From NCBI GenBank assembly GCA_043801115.1, contig JAZDMJ010000024.1, positions 1-9,444 of the forward strand: a stretch of 9,444 nucleotides of DNA. Direction: 5' to 3'. The position numbers and the translations under genes are program-made. Under the pieces are notes generated by a model. That model was not told the DNA's origin and made no database searches. It was given only the letters and a program-made list of their open reading frames with translations. Source of the stretch: CAZHUN01 sp043801115 (GTDB lineage: Archaea > Iainarchaeota > Iainarchaeia > Iainarchaeales > UBA10191). Positions 1 to 6,502 of this stretch are shown in pieces; position 1 is the stretch's first letter, and every line of letters starts with the position of its first letter.

Positions 1-285
1 CTGATTCACATTACGGGCGGTCCCGAACTCACGCTGGGAGAAGCGAACGAAATTGGCGAATTAATTACCAAAACCATCGACCCAAATGCGACCGTGATTT
101 GGGGCGCGCGCATGGATCCTTCTTTTGAAGGAAGAGTGGAAGTCGTTTGCGTTTTTACGGGACTCTCTTCCCCGTTCAGAGGGGGAAGAGTGGAAAAAGA
201 ACTGGACAAGCCTTCCGCGGGCGGGGGAAAGTACGCGATTCGCGGAATGGACGGCAAAATCAAAAAAGGAATCATCGAAGTCTGA
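1..285 (+). CDS. ftsZ: Cell division GTPase FtsZ, C-terminal part (5' truncated)
   Basis: The open frame enters from the left edge and encodes 94 residues before TGA at 283-285. It reads LIHITGGPELTLGEANEIGE, then DPNATVIWGARMDPSFEGRV and a VVCVFTGLSSP strand. This is the characteristic FtsZ C-terminal subdomain, which follows the GTPase domain and helps shape the T7-loop face of the polymer. FtsZ forms the cytoplasmic division ring. The GTP-binding half with GGGTGTG lies outside the window, so FtsZ1 and FtsZ2 cannot be told apart. After the domain there is a short Gly- and Lys-rich tail of about 30 residues ending KKGIIEV. I did not recognise a known partner-binding motif in it. The next gene has its own promoter, so ftsZ probably ends its transcription unit here. 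Confidence 0.9.
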   Translation: MIHITGGPELTLGEANEIGELITKTIDPNATVIWGARMDPSFEGRVEVVCVFTGLSSPFRGGRVEKELDKPSAGGGKYAIRGMDGKIKKGIIEV

Positions 286-296
286 GGCGCACCAAA

Positions 297-310
297 ACCT
301 TTTTTATAAT
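297..310 (+). promoter_or_regulatory. TATA box (box A) of the ferredoxin gene
   Basis: An AAACC stretch is followed by a T-run and TATAAT (300-310), a good archaeal BRE/TATA match. The element centre near 306 predicts a transcript start around 332, leaving a leader of about 10 nt before ATG 342. The purine-rich GAGAGGAA at 328-335 could act as a ribosome-binding site. Confidence 0.6.
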
Positions 311-341
311 GCATACCGCTATGGTTTGAGAGGAATTGAAA

Positions 342-593
342 ATGGTTGAAATCAAAATCGTGCACGATTATGCAAACTGCATCGGATGCGCGGCTTGTAC
401 TGCGGTAGCGCCCGAGTTTTGGGAAATGAAGGGCTCAAAGAGCCACCCAAAAGGAGCGATTGAAAGCAAAGCGTGCCCCGGATGCGAAGAAGTTGTTATT
501 GCAGAGAAAGATTACGCAAAAAATAAGGAAGCGGCGGACGTATGCCCCGTAAATGTAATTCACATCGAAAAAGACGGAAAAAGGGAAATCTAG
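342..593 (+). CDS. Small single-cluster [4Fe-4S] ferredoxin
   Basis: This 83-residue protein is the size of archaeal and Thermotoga monocluster ferredoxins, which are soluble low-potential electron carriers. Four likely cluster ligands are visible: Cys13, Cys16 and Cys19 in CIGCAAC, and Cys68 in ADVCPVNVI. The position after the first motif, often a fourth Cys (disulphide partner in Pyrococcus ferredoxin), is Ala23 in VAPEFW. Instead there is an extra CPGC pair (Cys45, Cys48) in the middle. ATG 342 is preferred over the in-frame TTG at 336 because GAGAGG lies 8-9 nt upstream and the TATA box predicts a start near 332. The gene is monocistronic and convergent with the protease gene, with only two bases between the stop codons. 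The redox partner is unknown. Confidence 0.88.
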   Translation: MVEIKIVHDYANCIGCAACTAVAPEFWEMKGSKSHPKGAIESKACPGCEEVVIAEKDYAKNKEAADVCPVNVIHIEKDGKREI

Positions 594-595
594 TT

Positions 596-2008
596 TTACG
601 GCTGGAACAAGGGCAGCGCATTGATGACGAAGAGCAACAGAATGGCGTAGAACAGCGTTCTTCCAATCAAAAACTGCACGCGCTCTTCGCGCTTTTTTTC
701 CTTCGCAAACCACGGAGTGAGTAGCAGAACCGCAATTCTTCCGCCATCAAAGGGAGCCATGGGCAAAAAGTTAACGAGCGCAATCAAAAAGCTCAACAAT
801 AAGAGCCAGAAGAAAAAGCTGGCCAAAAAGCTCCACAACGCGACTTCGTTCGTGTACCATGAAGGAGCCACAAAATCCAGATTGGGAATTTCTTGAATTG
901 TAACGCCAATCATTCCCGCCGCGTTTTTGGGCAATGAAAATGAAAGCGCTTCTTCGCCGCGCAATATCGAAATCTGGATTTCCCGCGCATTCAACTTCGC
1001 CGCGTCCAAAAAGTCCTGCTGCAAACGGATGGGAACGCCGTTCACTTGTTGTACAACATCTCCCGCAAGAAGGTTTCCAAACGCGCTATTCTGTATTGTT
1101 CCACCCAAATAATTCGTCGTGGGAGTAACTTCCAGAATGCGCACGCCCGAAACCGAAAGCGCGTGCTGTTGTTCGAGCGCGGGCGCGATTTCGGGAGTAA
1201 AAACGAACGCGCTAAAGGCGGCAACGACGACAAATCCGATGACAAGGAATGCCAGATTTGCGGTTGCTCCCGCGGAAAGAAGACGCAGCGCGCTCCGCGG
1301 TTCGGCTTTTTGGAATTCTTTTTCGTCCGGCTCGACGAAAGCTCCAATGGGCAGAAATCCGAACAATAAAAGCCCCGCGCTTTTGAGGGAAATCTTGTTC
1401 TTGCGCGCGAGCAGTCCGTGCATTCCCTCGTGCACAATCAAAATAATCAGCAATGAAATCCACCCATGCAGGGGGACAAAAATGGGAACATTGGGAATCT
1501 GGATTCCGGGAATGACGGGAGCGACTCCAGGAAGCGCTTTTTCTCCCGCAAGCAATTTGACGAGAATGTCCCCCGCTTGCGAAACCAGGGCAATGACGCC
1601 GAAGCCCGCAAATCCAAAGAGTCCGAACGCGATGGCAAAGGCAAAGCTCCAGCCCGAGCCGATGGGGCTCGCGGAAATCGCGGGAGAAACCAAATAGGAG
1701 AAGGCTTGTTCGAGAATGACGAAAATAACTGCGTTGTATATGAGGCGCTTGCTCCAGTATTGTTCGCGCGCGTACAAATAGTCGAACGCCAGAACTCCAA
1801 AGCCCAGCACGAGCCCGAACTCGGCGAGCGCATTCAACCCTTTCAGTTTGCTCCACTTGTCAAACCATTTCAAGGGGCGTTTGGAACGGACAATGCTGAA
1901 AATGCTCGCAAAGGTTTGCGCTTTCGCGAAGCGTTTCAACAATTGCGTTACGAGAGCACACGCCGCGAAAAAGATGACTACTGCAAGAATGATTTCTTCG
2001 AACGCCAT
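596..2008 (-). CDS. Site-2-type intramembrane zinc metalloprotease (M50) with PDZ domain
   Basis: This 470-residue membrane protein carries the hallmarks of the S2P/RseP family, which cleaves transmembrane substrates within the bilayer. The zinc motif HEGMH is at residues 193-197 in a hydrophobic helix. A small-residue segment SAGATANL follows (245-252), equivalent to the family's conserved loop. The third zinc ligand is expected to be Asp421 in NFLPMAPFDGGRI (413-425). About residues 285-375 form a PDZ-like domain between the catalytic halves, including GDVVQQVNGVPI. I count roughly eight hydrophobic segments: several before HExxH, one near 247-270, one near 390-412 and one near 447-466. ATG 2008 follows the mbf1 stop after a single base, with AAGGAAA in the mbf1 3' end available as a ribosome-binding site, so the two are co-transcribed. 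The substrate cannot be inferred. Confidence 0.93.
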   Translation of the reverse strand: MAFEEIILAVVIFFAACALVTQLLKRFAKAQTFASIFSIVRSKRPLKWFDKWSKLKGLNALAEFGLVLGFGVLAFDYLYAREQYWSKRLIYNAVIFVILEQAFSYLVSPAISASPIGSGWSFAFAIAFGLFGFAGFGVIALVSQAGDILVKLLAGEKALPGVAPVIPGIQIPNVPIFVPLHGWISLLIILIVHEGMHGLLARKNKISLKSAGLLLFGFLPIGAFVEPDEKEFQKAEPRSALRLLSAGATANLAFLVIGFVVVAAFSAFVFTPEIAPALEQQHALSVSGVRILEVTPTTNYLGGTIQNSAFGNLLAGDVVQQVNGVPIRLQQDFLDAAKLNAREIQISILRGEEALSFSLPKNAAGMIGVTIQEIPNLDFVAPSWYTNEVALWSFLASFFFWLLLLSFLIALVNFLPMAPFDGGRIAVLLLTPWFAKEKKREERVQFLIGRTLFYAILLLFVINALPLFQP

Positions 2009-2009
2009 T

Positions 2010-2387
2010 TCAGTTTCCTTCTCTCTCTTTCAATTGAAGGCCGAGGGTTTTTTCCAGTTTTTCGACGAGCCGGGGAGAGGGGACAAACCCTTGCTCGATT
2101 TTTTGGAGCAAACTTTCCTTCTCGTACAGTTTTTTTGCCAATTCTTCCAGCGTCATTCCCTTTTTTTCCCTAGCCTCGCGCACTTTTCGGCCCAAATCCA
2201 AAACCAAATCAAGGCCCTCGTCAAACGCGATGACGGGAACTTCTTTTTTCAAGCGGGGAAGGGGAATTTTGGCCTTGGAAACTGGTTTTCCCAAGCGCGC
2301 GCACTCCCCACACGTCCATACAAAAACACTGTCCAGCTCGATTTGAATGGGAGAATTCGTCGCCTTTCCGCACACTTCGCACTCCAT
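2010..2387 (-). CDS. Archaeal multiprotein bridging factor 1 (zinc ribbon plus Cro/C1 HTH)
   Basis: The 125-residue protein has two parts. Residues 1-35 form a zinc ribbon with CxxC pairs Cys3/Cys6 and Cys26/Cys29. Residues about 65-118 form a Cro/C1-type helix-turn-helix (GRKVREAREKKGMTLEELAKKL, then a recognition-helix region ending LGLQL). This arrangement is that of archaeal MBF1, which has been reported to associate with ribosomes and is otherwise thought to act in transcription. ATG 2387 is chosen because the zinc ribbon starts right there (MECEVCGK) and a TATA element is centred 26 nt upstream; the frame stays open further upstream but that part reads into the divergent promoter and PAN. 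It is the first gene of an operon with the membrane protease. The C-terminus stops soon after the HTH, so the protein is somewhat shorter than I recall for many homologues. Confidence 0.9.
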   Translation of the reverse strand: MECEVCGKATNSPIQIELDSVFVWTCGECARLGKPVSKAKIPLPRLKKEVPVIAFDEGLDLVLDLGRKVREAREKKGMTLEELAKKLYEKESLLQKIEQGFVPSPRLVEKLEKTLGLQLKEREGN

Positions 2388-2407
2388 ACAAAACGCTCGC
2401 GAATAGG

Positions 2408-2419
2408 CTTTATTAAAAG
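2408..2419. promoter_or_regulatory. Shared bidirectional TATA element of mbf1 and pan
   Basis: CTTTATTAAAAG is almost its own reverse complement (CTTTTAATAAAG). Its centre, near 2413, lies 27 bases before the PAN ATG at 2440 on the plus strand and 26 bases before the MBF1 ATG at 2387 on the minus strand. Both distances match the usual archaeal TATA-to-start spacing, so both mRNAs are predicted to begin at or next to their start codons. No other TATA-like sequence is seen in the 52-bp gap. Confidence 0.62.
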
Positions 2420-2439
2420 TTCGCATGTGTAGAGGGAAT

Positions 2440-3621
2440 ATGGACGTCAAAGCCGAAAAAAAGCCCGTCGACATTTACGAGTATGTGTACAGTTTGGAAC
2501 AGCAATTGCGCTCCCTGCATTCGGAAAGGCAAATCATCAGCACGCGCTCCATGCAGTTGGAACAGGAATTGCAGAGACTTCGCACGGAAGTCAACGAACT
2601 GCGCGCTACTCCCCTAGTAGTGGGAAACGTGGTAGAGTTGTTTCCCAGCGCGGCCATCGTGCGCAATACGAACGGAGTCGAATTCTGGATCGACGTTCCA
2701 GCGGAAAAAAGAAAGGAAATTTCCGTCGGCGCGAGAGTGGCCATGACGCAACGCTCCCTCTCCATCGTGCACATTCTCCCCGAAGGAAAAGATCCGCGCG
2801 CGAAAGCAATGGAAGTCATTGACCGCCCAAAAATTACATTTGAAGAAATCGGAGGACTGGAAAAACAAGTGCGCGAGTTGGAAGAGGCGGTAATATTGCC
2901 CTTGACAAATCCTGAAAAATTCAAAGCATTGGGAATCGAGCCTCCGAACGGAGTATTGTTGTACGGCGAGCCGGGAACGGGAAAAACTTTGCTCGCCAAA
3001 GCGGTTGCGAACAAAACCAATTCCACTTTCATCGGCATTACGGGAAGCGAGTTGGTGCGCAAGTATATTGGAGAAGGCGCAAAACTCGTGCGGGACGTTT
3101 TCAAAATGGCCAAAGAGCAAAAGAGTGCGATTATTTTCATCGACGAAATCGACTCCATCGGAGCGTTTCGCATCGACGATTCTTCGGGCGGGGACAGGGA
3201 AGTCCAGCGCACGATGATGCAATTGCTCGCGGAATTGGACGGGTTCAAGGACAAGGAAAACGTGAAAATTCTGGCCGCGACGAACAGAATCGACATTTTG
3301 GACCCCGCGCTGTTGCGCGCGGGAAGGTTCGACCGCATTATCGAAGTTCCGATTCCGGACGAAAAATCACGGTTGAAGATTTTCCAAATCCACGCGCGAA
3401 AAATGAAACTGGGAAGGGGAGTCGAGTTGGAAAAGCTTGCGTTCATTTCGGAAGGGTGCACGGGCGCGGACATTCGAACAATCTGTATTGAAGCGGGAAT
3501 GTCGGCCATGCGCTTGAACAAGAAAACAGTCGAAAACAACCATTTCGTGAGCGCCGTTCAAAAAGTATTGGACTCGAAATTGTATTTGGAAGACAAGGCG
3601 CCCGACGGAATGCTTGCTTAA
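2440..3621 (+). CDS. pan: Proteasome-activating nucleotidase (PAN AAA+ ATPase)
   Basis: The 393-residue protein has the complete PAN layout. A coiled coil spans about residues 14-56 and an OB domain about 57-115. The AAA+ domain follows, with Walker A GEPGTGKT (176-183), pore loop KYIGEG (208-213), Walker B IIFIDEID (231-238), sensor Asn282 and arginine fingers Arg293/Arg296, then the C-lobe. PAN hexamers unfold substrates and feed them to the 20S proteasome in the cytoplasm. The protein ends GMLA, so the penultimate residue is Leu where the HbYX docking motif has Tyr. ATG 2440 is preferred to ATG 2425 because it lies 27 nt from the TATA element, while 2425 lies only 12 nt away. AGAGGG at 2431-2436 is too close to the start to be an ideal ribosome-binding site. 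A T-run follows the stop. Confidence 0.96.
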   Translation: MDVKAEKKPVDIYEYVYSLEQQLRSLHSERQIISTRSMQLEQELQRLRTEVNELRATPLVVGNVVELFPSAAIVRNTNGVEFWIDVPAEKRKEISVGARVAMTQRSLSIVHILPEGKDPRAKAMEVIDRPKITFEEIGGLEKQVRELEEAVILPLTNPEKFKALGIEPPNGVLLYGEPGTGKTLLAKAVANKTNSTFIGITGSELVRKYIGEGAKLVRDVFKMAKEQKSAIIFIDEIDSIGAFRIDDSSGGDREVQRTMMQLLAELDGFKDKENVKILAATNRIDILDPALLRAGRFDRIIEVPIPDEKSRLKIFQIHARKMKLGRGVELEKLAFISEGCTGADIRTICIEAGMSAMRLNKKTVENNHFVSAVQKVLDSKLYLEDKAPDGMLA

Positions 3622-3627
3622 TTTTTT
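3622..3627 (+). terminator. Possible T-run terminator after pan
   Basis: Six T residues follow the PAN stop codon directly. Archaeal transcription often ends at T-runs without a hairpin. This is the only clean T-run near the gene end on the plus strand; termination here is not otherwise shown. Confidence 0.35.
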
Positions 3628-3631
3628 GAAC

Positions 3632-3774
3632 GAAAAGAAAGGAGGCGCGACCGCATTGAGTGCGGCCGCGGACTTTGAGAGAGTTGGTTTCGAACTTAGT
3701 CCGCTTTGGCAAACGCCAAAGGAATTCGGGATAGGCTCACCGAACTAAGTATCAAAGCCGGAATTCGCTTCCGA
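3632..3774 (-). ncRNA. Putative structured non-coding RNA between pan and fen1
   Basis: The 276-base gap between pan and fen1 has no credible protein gene but many inverted repeats: 3651-3655 with 3661-3665 (5 bp), 3704-3710 with 3715-3721 (7 bp, AAAC loop on the plus strand), 3759-3763 with 3769-3773 (5 bp), and a longer helix 3694-3700 with 3744-3750 (7 bp, ACTTAGT/ACTAAGT). That helix extends across an internal loop through 3686-3690 with 3754-3759. An alternative 5-bp helix, 3670-3674 with 3698-3702, excludes it. The minus strand has TTTAAATA at 3804-3797, which predicts a start near 3774, one base before the first hairpin. A pyrimidine-rich tract at 3641-3631 could be the 3' end. It has no match that I recognise to RNase P, SRP or tRNA. 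Strand and ends are inferred; a structured pan 3' UTR is the alternative. Confidence 0.4.
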
Positions 3775-3796
3775 CCTACTACTTCTTCCTCGGAAG

Positions 3797-3804
3797 TATT
3801 TAAA
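3797..3804 (-). promoter_or_regulatory. Candidate TATA box for the minus-strand RNA
   Basis: The minus strand reads TTTAAATA here, with AGG just upstream of it. Its centre near 3800 predicts initiation near 3774, at the edge of the inverted-repeat cluster. A second AT-rich element (ATATTTAAAT, 3818-3827) lies nearby, so the assignment is tentative. Confidence 0.4.
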
Positions 3805-3865
3805 CCTGCCGTTTACAATATTTAAATTACGTCAAAAAGCGAACTTTTCATTTTTTTTAGAGTGG

Positions 3866-3876
3866 GGTTTAAAACC
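3866..3876 (+). promoter_or_regulatory. TATA box of fen1
   Basis: GGTTTAAAACC is centred at 3871, 27 bases before ATG 3898, which predicts a leaderless fen1 mRNA. A T-rich tract (3851-3858) lies upstream. There is no ribosome-binding site before the ATG, which is consistent with leaderless translation. Confidence 0.6.
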
Positions 3877-3897
3877 GCCTGTTTCGCTTTCTAAAGC

Positions 3898-4923
3898 ATG
3901 GGAACCGCGATTGGAGCGCTTTTGGAAAAACAGAACATTTCCCTTTCCGACTTGGACGGCCAAACTATTGCCATTGACTCTTACAATATTATTTACCAAT
4001 TCTTGTCCAGCATCCGCGGCCCGGACGGGCAGCCCTTGATGGACGCAAAAGGCCGCGTCACTTCGCACTTAACAGGCTTACTCTACCGCACTTCGAATTT
4101 GATTGAAAAGGGAATCAAGCCGGTTTTCGTTTTCGACGGGAAACCGCACGAATTGAAGGCCGAAACCTTGAAAGCGCGGCACGCCATCCGCACGGAAGCC
4201 ATTGAAAAGCACGAAAAAGCATTGCAGGAAGGGGACATGGAAAGCGCGAAAAAATTCGGCTCGCGCGCGTTGAAACTGACGGATGAAATGCTGAAAGATG
4301 CGCGCTTTCTACTCGAAGCATTAGGACTTCCAGTAGTCCAAGCCCCGAGCGAGGGAGAAGCGCAAGCATCCTACATGGCCCTGCACAAAATCGTGGATGC
4401 GTGCAGTTCGCAGGATTATGACTCGCTGTTGTTCGGCGCGCCCGTACTGTTGCGCAATATTGCAGTGGGCGGGCGGAAAAAACTGCCAGGAAGAAACGTG
4501 TGGATTGATGTGGAACCCGAAAGAATTGTATTGGAAGAAAATCTGCAGCGCTTGAAAATTTCCCGGCAGAAACTGGTTTGGCTTGGCATTTTGATTGGAA
4601 CGGACTTTAACGAAAAGTTTCCCAAAATCGGAACCAAAACCGCCATCAAGCTCGTTCAAGAGCACGATTCATTCGAAGAAATTTGCAAAGCTGCCAAATT
4701 CGCGCCCGAATTTGATTATAGAGAGATTGAAAAAATATTTTTGGAGCCCGAGTACAACGAAAAAGCGGACGTCGAATTCAAACCCTTGGACAGGGAAAAA
4801 GTTTTGCAGTTTCTGGTGGACGAGCGCGCGTTCTCGCGCGACCGCGTGGAAAGCGTTTTGAATAGATTAGAGCCCAAACTGGAAGAAAAGGGAAAACAGA
4901 GCAATCTGAAAAAATGGTTTTGA
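3898..4923 (+). CDS. fen: Flap endonuclease 1
   Basis: The 341-residue protein has the normal length and order of archaeal FEN1, the structure-specific nuclease that removes 5' flaps during Okazaki-fragment maturation and repair. Metal-binding acidic residues are present: Asp27, Asp80 (VFDGKP), Glu152 and Glu154 (SEGEAQ), Asp173 and Asp175 (QDYDSLLFG) and Asp236 (GTDFN). The C-terminus QSNLKKWF (334-341) is a PIP box for the PCNA sliding clamp. The helix-hairpin-helix region reads NEKFPKIGTKTAIKL (238-252), a variant of the usual GIKGIGPKTA form, so the DNA- and K+-binding loop is altered. The ATG is the first in frame after the TATA box. The gene is alone on this strand; its stop codon directly abuts that of the convergent pcm gene. 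Confidence 0.96.
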   Translation: MGTAIGALLEKQNISLSDLDGQTIAIDSYNIIYQFLSSIRGPDGQPLMDAKGRVTSHLTGLLYRTSNLIEKGIKPVFVFDGKPHELKAETLKARHAIRTEAIEKHEKALQEGDMESAKKFGSRALKLTDEMLKDARFLLEALGLPVVQAPSEGEAQASYMALHKIVDACSSQDYDSLLFGAPVLLRNIAVGGRKKLPGRNVWIDVEPERIVLEENLQRLKISRQKLVWLGILIGTDFNEKFPKIGTKTAIKLVQEHDSFEEICKAAKFAPEFDYREIEKIFLEPEYNEKADVEFKPLDREKVLQFLVDERAFSRDRVESVLNRLEPKLEEKGKQSNLKKWF

Positions 4924-5589
4924 CTACTTGAACCCGTTTTTTCCCATGAGCGGAACGAATGTGAACCACTCGTACAATCCGATTTCGGGCGCGCGTTTGA
5001 ATGGCTTTCCGTCTTTTTTTTCGACAATTTGCATTTGCTGCGAGGCGCGGTCTCCGACAGGAGCAACAATTCTTCCGCCCTCTTTCAACTGTTCAATCAA
5101 GGGTTTGGGGACAAAAGGGCACGCGCACGAAACAAGAATGCAGTCGAAGGGCGCTTTTTCCTTCCAACCTTCCCCGCCGTCTCCTTGTTTCAATTCCACT
5201 CCCGTAATTTTTTCCGCCAACAAATTCCGCTGCGCGTTGTCGAACAATTCTTTCAGCCATTCCACTCCGAACACTTTTCCGGAAGGGCCTGCCAAATGGG
5301 CGAGCAGCGCGCACACATACCCGCTCCCCGAACCCACTTCCAATACTTTTTCCCCCTCGCGCACTTGCAACAATTCCAGCATAATCGCAATTGTAGTGGG
5401 CTGGGAAATGGTCTGTCCGAGTCCGATGGAAAAGGCGTCGTCCGCGTACGCGTACTGCAAAAATTCGGGCGAGAAAAAGTTTTCCCTTTTCACTCTAGAA
5501 AATGCGTTCAATATTTCGGGAGAATGCGCGGCGCCACTCTGTTGTAAATGGAAAACCATTTGTGCGCGCTGCTCTTCGAAGTCTTTCAT
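4924..5589 (-). CDS. pcm: Protein-L-isoaspartate O-methyltransferase
   Basis: This 221-residue SAM-dependent methyltransferase is of the PCMT family. It methylates isoaspartyl residues in aged proteins so that they can revert to aspartate, a cytoplasmic repair step. The PCMT-specific segment GQTISQPTTIAIM is at 58-70. SAM motif I VLEVGSGSGY is at 82-91, with acidic VEW at 109-111. GDGGEGW (136-142) and LIEQLKEGGRIVAPVG (164-179) complete the fold. The SQPTT form replaces the SAPH form common in the family, and SCACP stands where TAAP is usual; both are probably tolerated variants. ATG 5589 overlaps the preceding HTH gene's stop codon in an ATGA arrangement, implying translational coupling. 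This is the last gene of the ubiA operon; its stop codon touches that of fen1. Confidence 0.95.
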   Translation of the reverse strand: MKDFEEQRAQMVFHLQQSGAAHSPEILNAFSRVKRENFFSPEFLQYAYADDAFSIGLGQTISQPTTIAIMLELLQVREGEKVLEVGSGSGYVCALLAHLAGPSGKVFGVEWLKELFDNAQRNLLAEKITGVELKQGDGGEGWKEKAPFDCILVSCACPFVPKPLIEQLKEGGRIVAPVGDRASQQMQIVEKKDGKPFKRAPEIGLYEWFTFVPLMGKNGFK

Positions 5590-6500
5590 GCTTTTTCCCT
5601 CTTTTTGACCAATTTCATGAGTGCTTTTCCCTTTTTCAACTCGTGCAGTTCGCTTTCGAGTACGATGGGCGTTTCTCCCACTTTTTCCTTCCGGCTCTCG
5701 CGCGCGAATATCACTGCGTGGGATTGGAACGCTTTCGCGCTCTTTTGCAGGGATTCCGCCTTGTGCGGAAGCTCAGCGCTCTGCGCGGCCTCTTCAATCA
5801 AGAGGGATTCTGAGGGAAGCGAGTAGGCTTTGAAGGGCGCGTGCGCGAACGACGTGAAGGGAATTCCCAGCAAGCGAAGCTGTTTCAACACTCGGTCTTC
5901 GACTTTTTTCTCTTCCCCTTTTCCGGCTTCCAAGGGCTCCGCGCGCAGCGAAACGGGTTTCACGAGGGAAACGTCCAGTGCTTGTTCGATGGCGCGCGCT
6001 TTTTCCAAACTCGCGCCCTGCCCGTGCTCGTACCTGTACAGTGTTTCGGGGGAAAGGTTCACTTTTTCGGCGAGCTCGGAGAGGGAAAGCTTTCGCTTTT
6101 CCCGCTCCGCTTTGAGTTTTTTCGCGTCCAACTCTGCAATATTCTGCCCTTTAAAGGATTTGGAAAAAGGAAGGTTTTTTTCCAGCACTTGCCGGAAGGT
6201 TTCAAGAGAAAGGCACGCGATTCCATAGCGCTCGTATGAAATTCCGTCCTCCAACTTTGCGCTCTTGCTCTTTTCCCCCACCACCAATGCGAGCGCGTTG
6301 AACAATTGGGAGAGTTTGGCGAGTTCGATGGCCTGGATTTCGCGTAATCCGTCGATGTTTTCCAACACTTTCACTAAAACGATTTCCGAATTCTTTCTTC
6401 CCACAAAGTCGAAGCACGAGTGCGTTCCCAGAAAGGATTGCACGCGAAAACCGTGCTCTTGGAGGGATTCGAAAACGGCTGCGGCGATTTTTTCCCGCAT
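5586..6500 (-). CDS. Archaeal HTH-type transcriptional regulator with N-terminal nuclease-fold-like domain
   Basis: The 304-residue protein matches the conserved archaeal family annotated as putative HTH-type transcriptional regulatory protein (about 320 residues). Residues 1-115 form the family's N-terminal domain: HSCFDFVGRKNSEIVLVKVLENIDGL followed by LEDGISYERYGIACLS. The D-x(n)-E-x-V-K pattern recalls a PD-(D/E)XK nuclease fold, though activity is not implied. Residues about 127-178 form a Cro/C1 HTH (LKAEREKRKLSLSELAEKVNLSPETLYRYEHG). Residues 200-304 are the family's C-terminal extension, ending in a basic tail. ATG 6500 is chosen; GTG 6506 would overlap the ubiA stop codon as GTGA and is a real alternative, adding two residues. 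Its position between a lipid enzyme and pcm does not reveal its targets. Confidence 0.88.
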   Translation of the reverse strand: MREKIAAAVFESLQEHGFRVQSFLGTHSCFDFVGRKNSEIVLVKVLENIDGLREIQAIELAKLSQLFNALALVVGEKSKSAKLEDGISYERYGIACLSLETFRQVLEKNLPFSKSFKGQNIAELDAKKLKAEREKRKLSLSELAEKVNLSPETLYRYEHGQGASLEKARAIEQALDVSLVKPVSLRAEPLEAGKGEEKKVEDRVLKQLRLLGIPFTSFAHAPFKAYSLPSESLLIEEAAQSAELPHKAESLQKSAKAFQSHAVIFARESRKEKVGETPIVLESELHELKKGKALMKLVKKREKA

Positions 6501-6502
6501 TC

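Noticed and set aside
1119..1697. Long plus-strand frame opposite the protease gene
   Set aside because: Low-complexity translation typical of a shadow frame; the minus-strand gene has clear M50 motifs and coding pattern.
2425..2439. Upstream ATG that would extend PAN by five residues (MCRGN)
   Set aside because: It lies only 12 bases from the TATA centre, so it is probably not in the transcript; ATG 2440 has ideal spacing.
2388..2474. N-terminal extension of MBF1 (29 residues)
   Set aside because: It crosses the divergent promoter and the start of PAN, and the zinc ribbon begins at the chosen ATG.
3704..3721. Hairpin CTTTGGC-AAAC-GCCAAAG as an intrinsic terminator of pan
   Set aside because: No T-run follows on either strand, and it is embedded in a larger set of pairings.
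3680..3750. Possible 5S rRNA on the minus strand (a stretch reads CCTATCCCGAATTCC, then GGACTAAGTTCG)
   Set aside because: The resemblance to the 5S loop B/C region is short. No terminal helix I, no helix IV/V or loop E pattern was found, and a 7-bp hairpin would interrupt the core.
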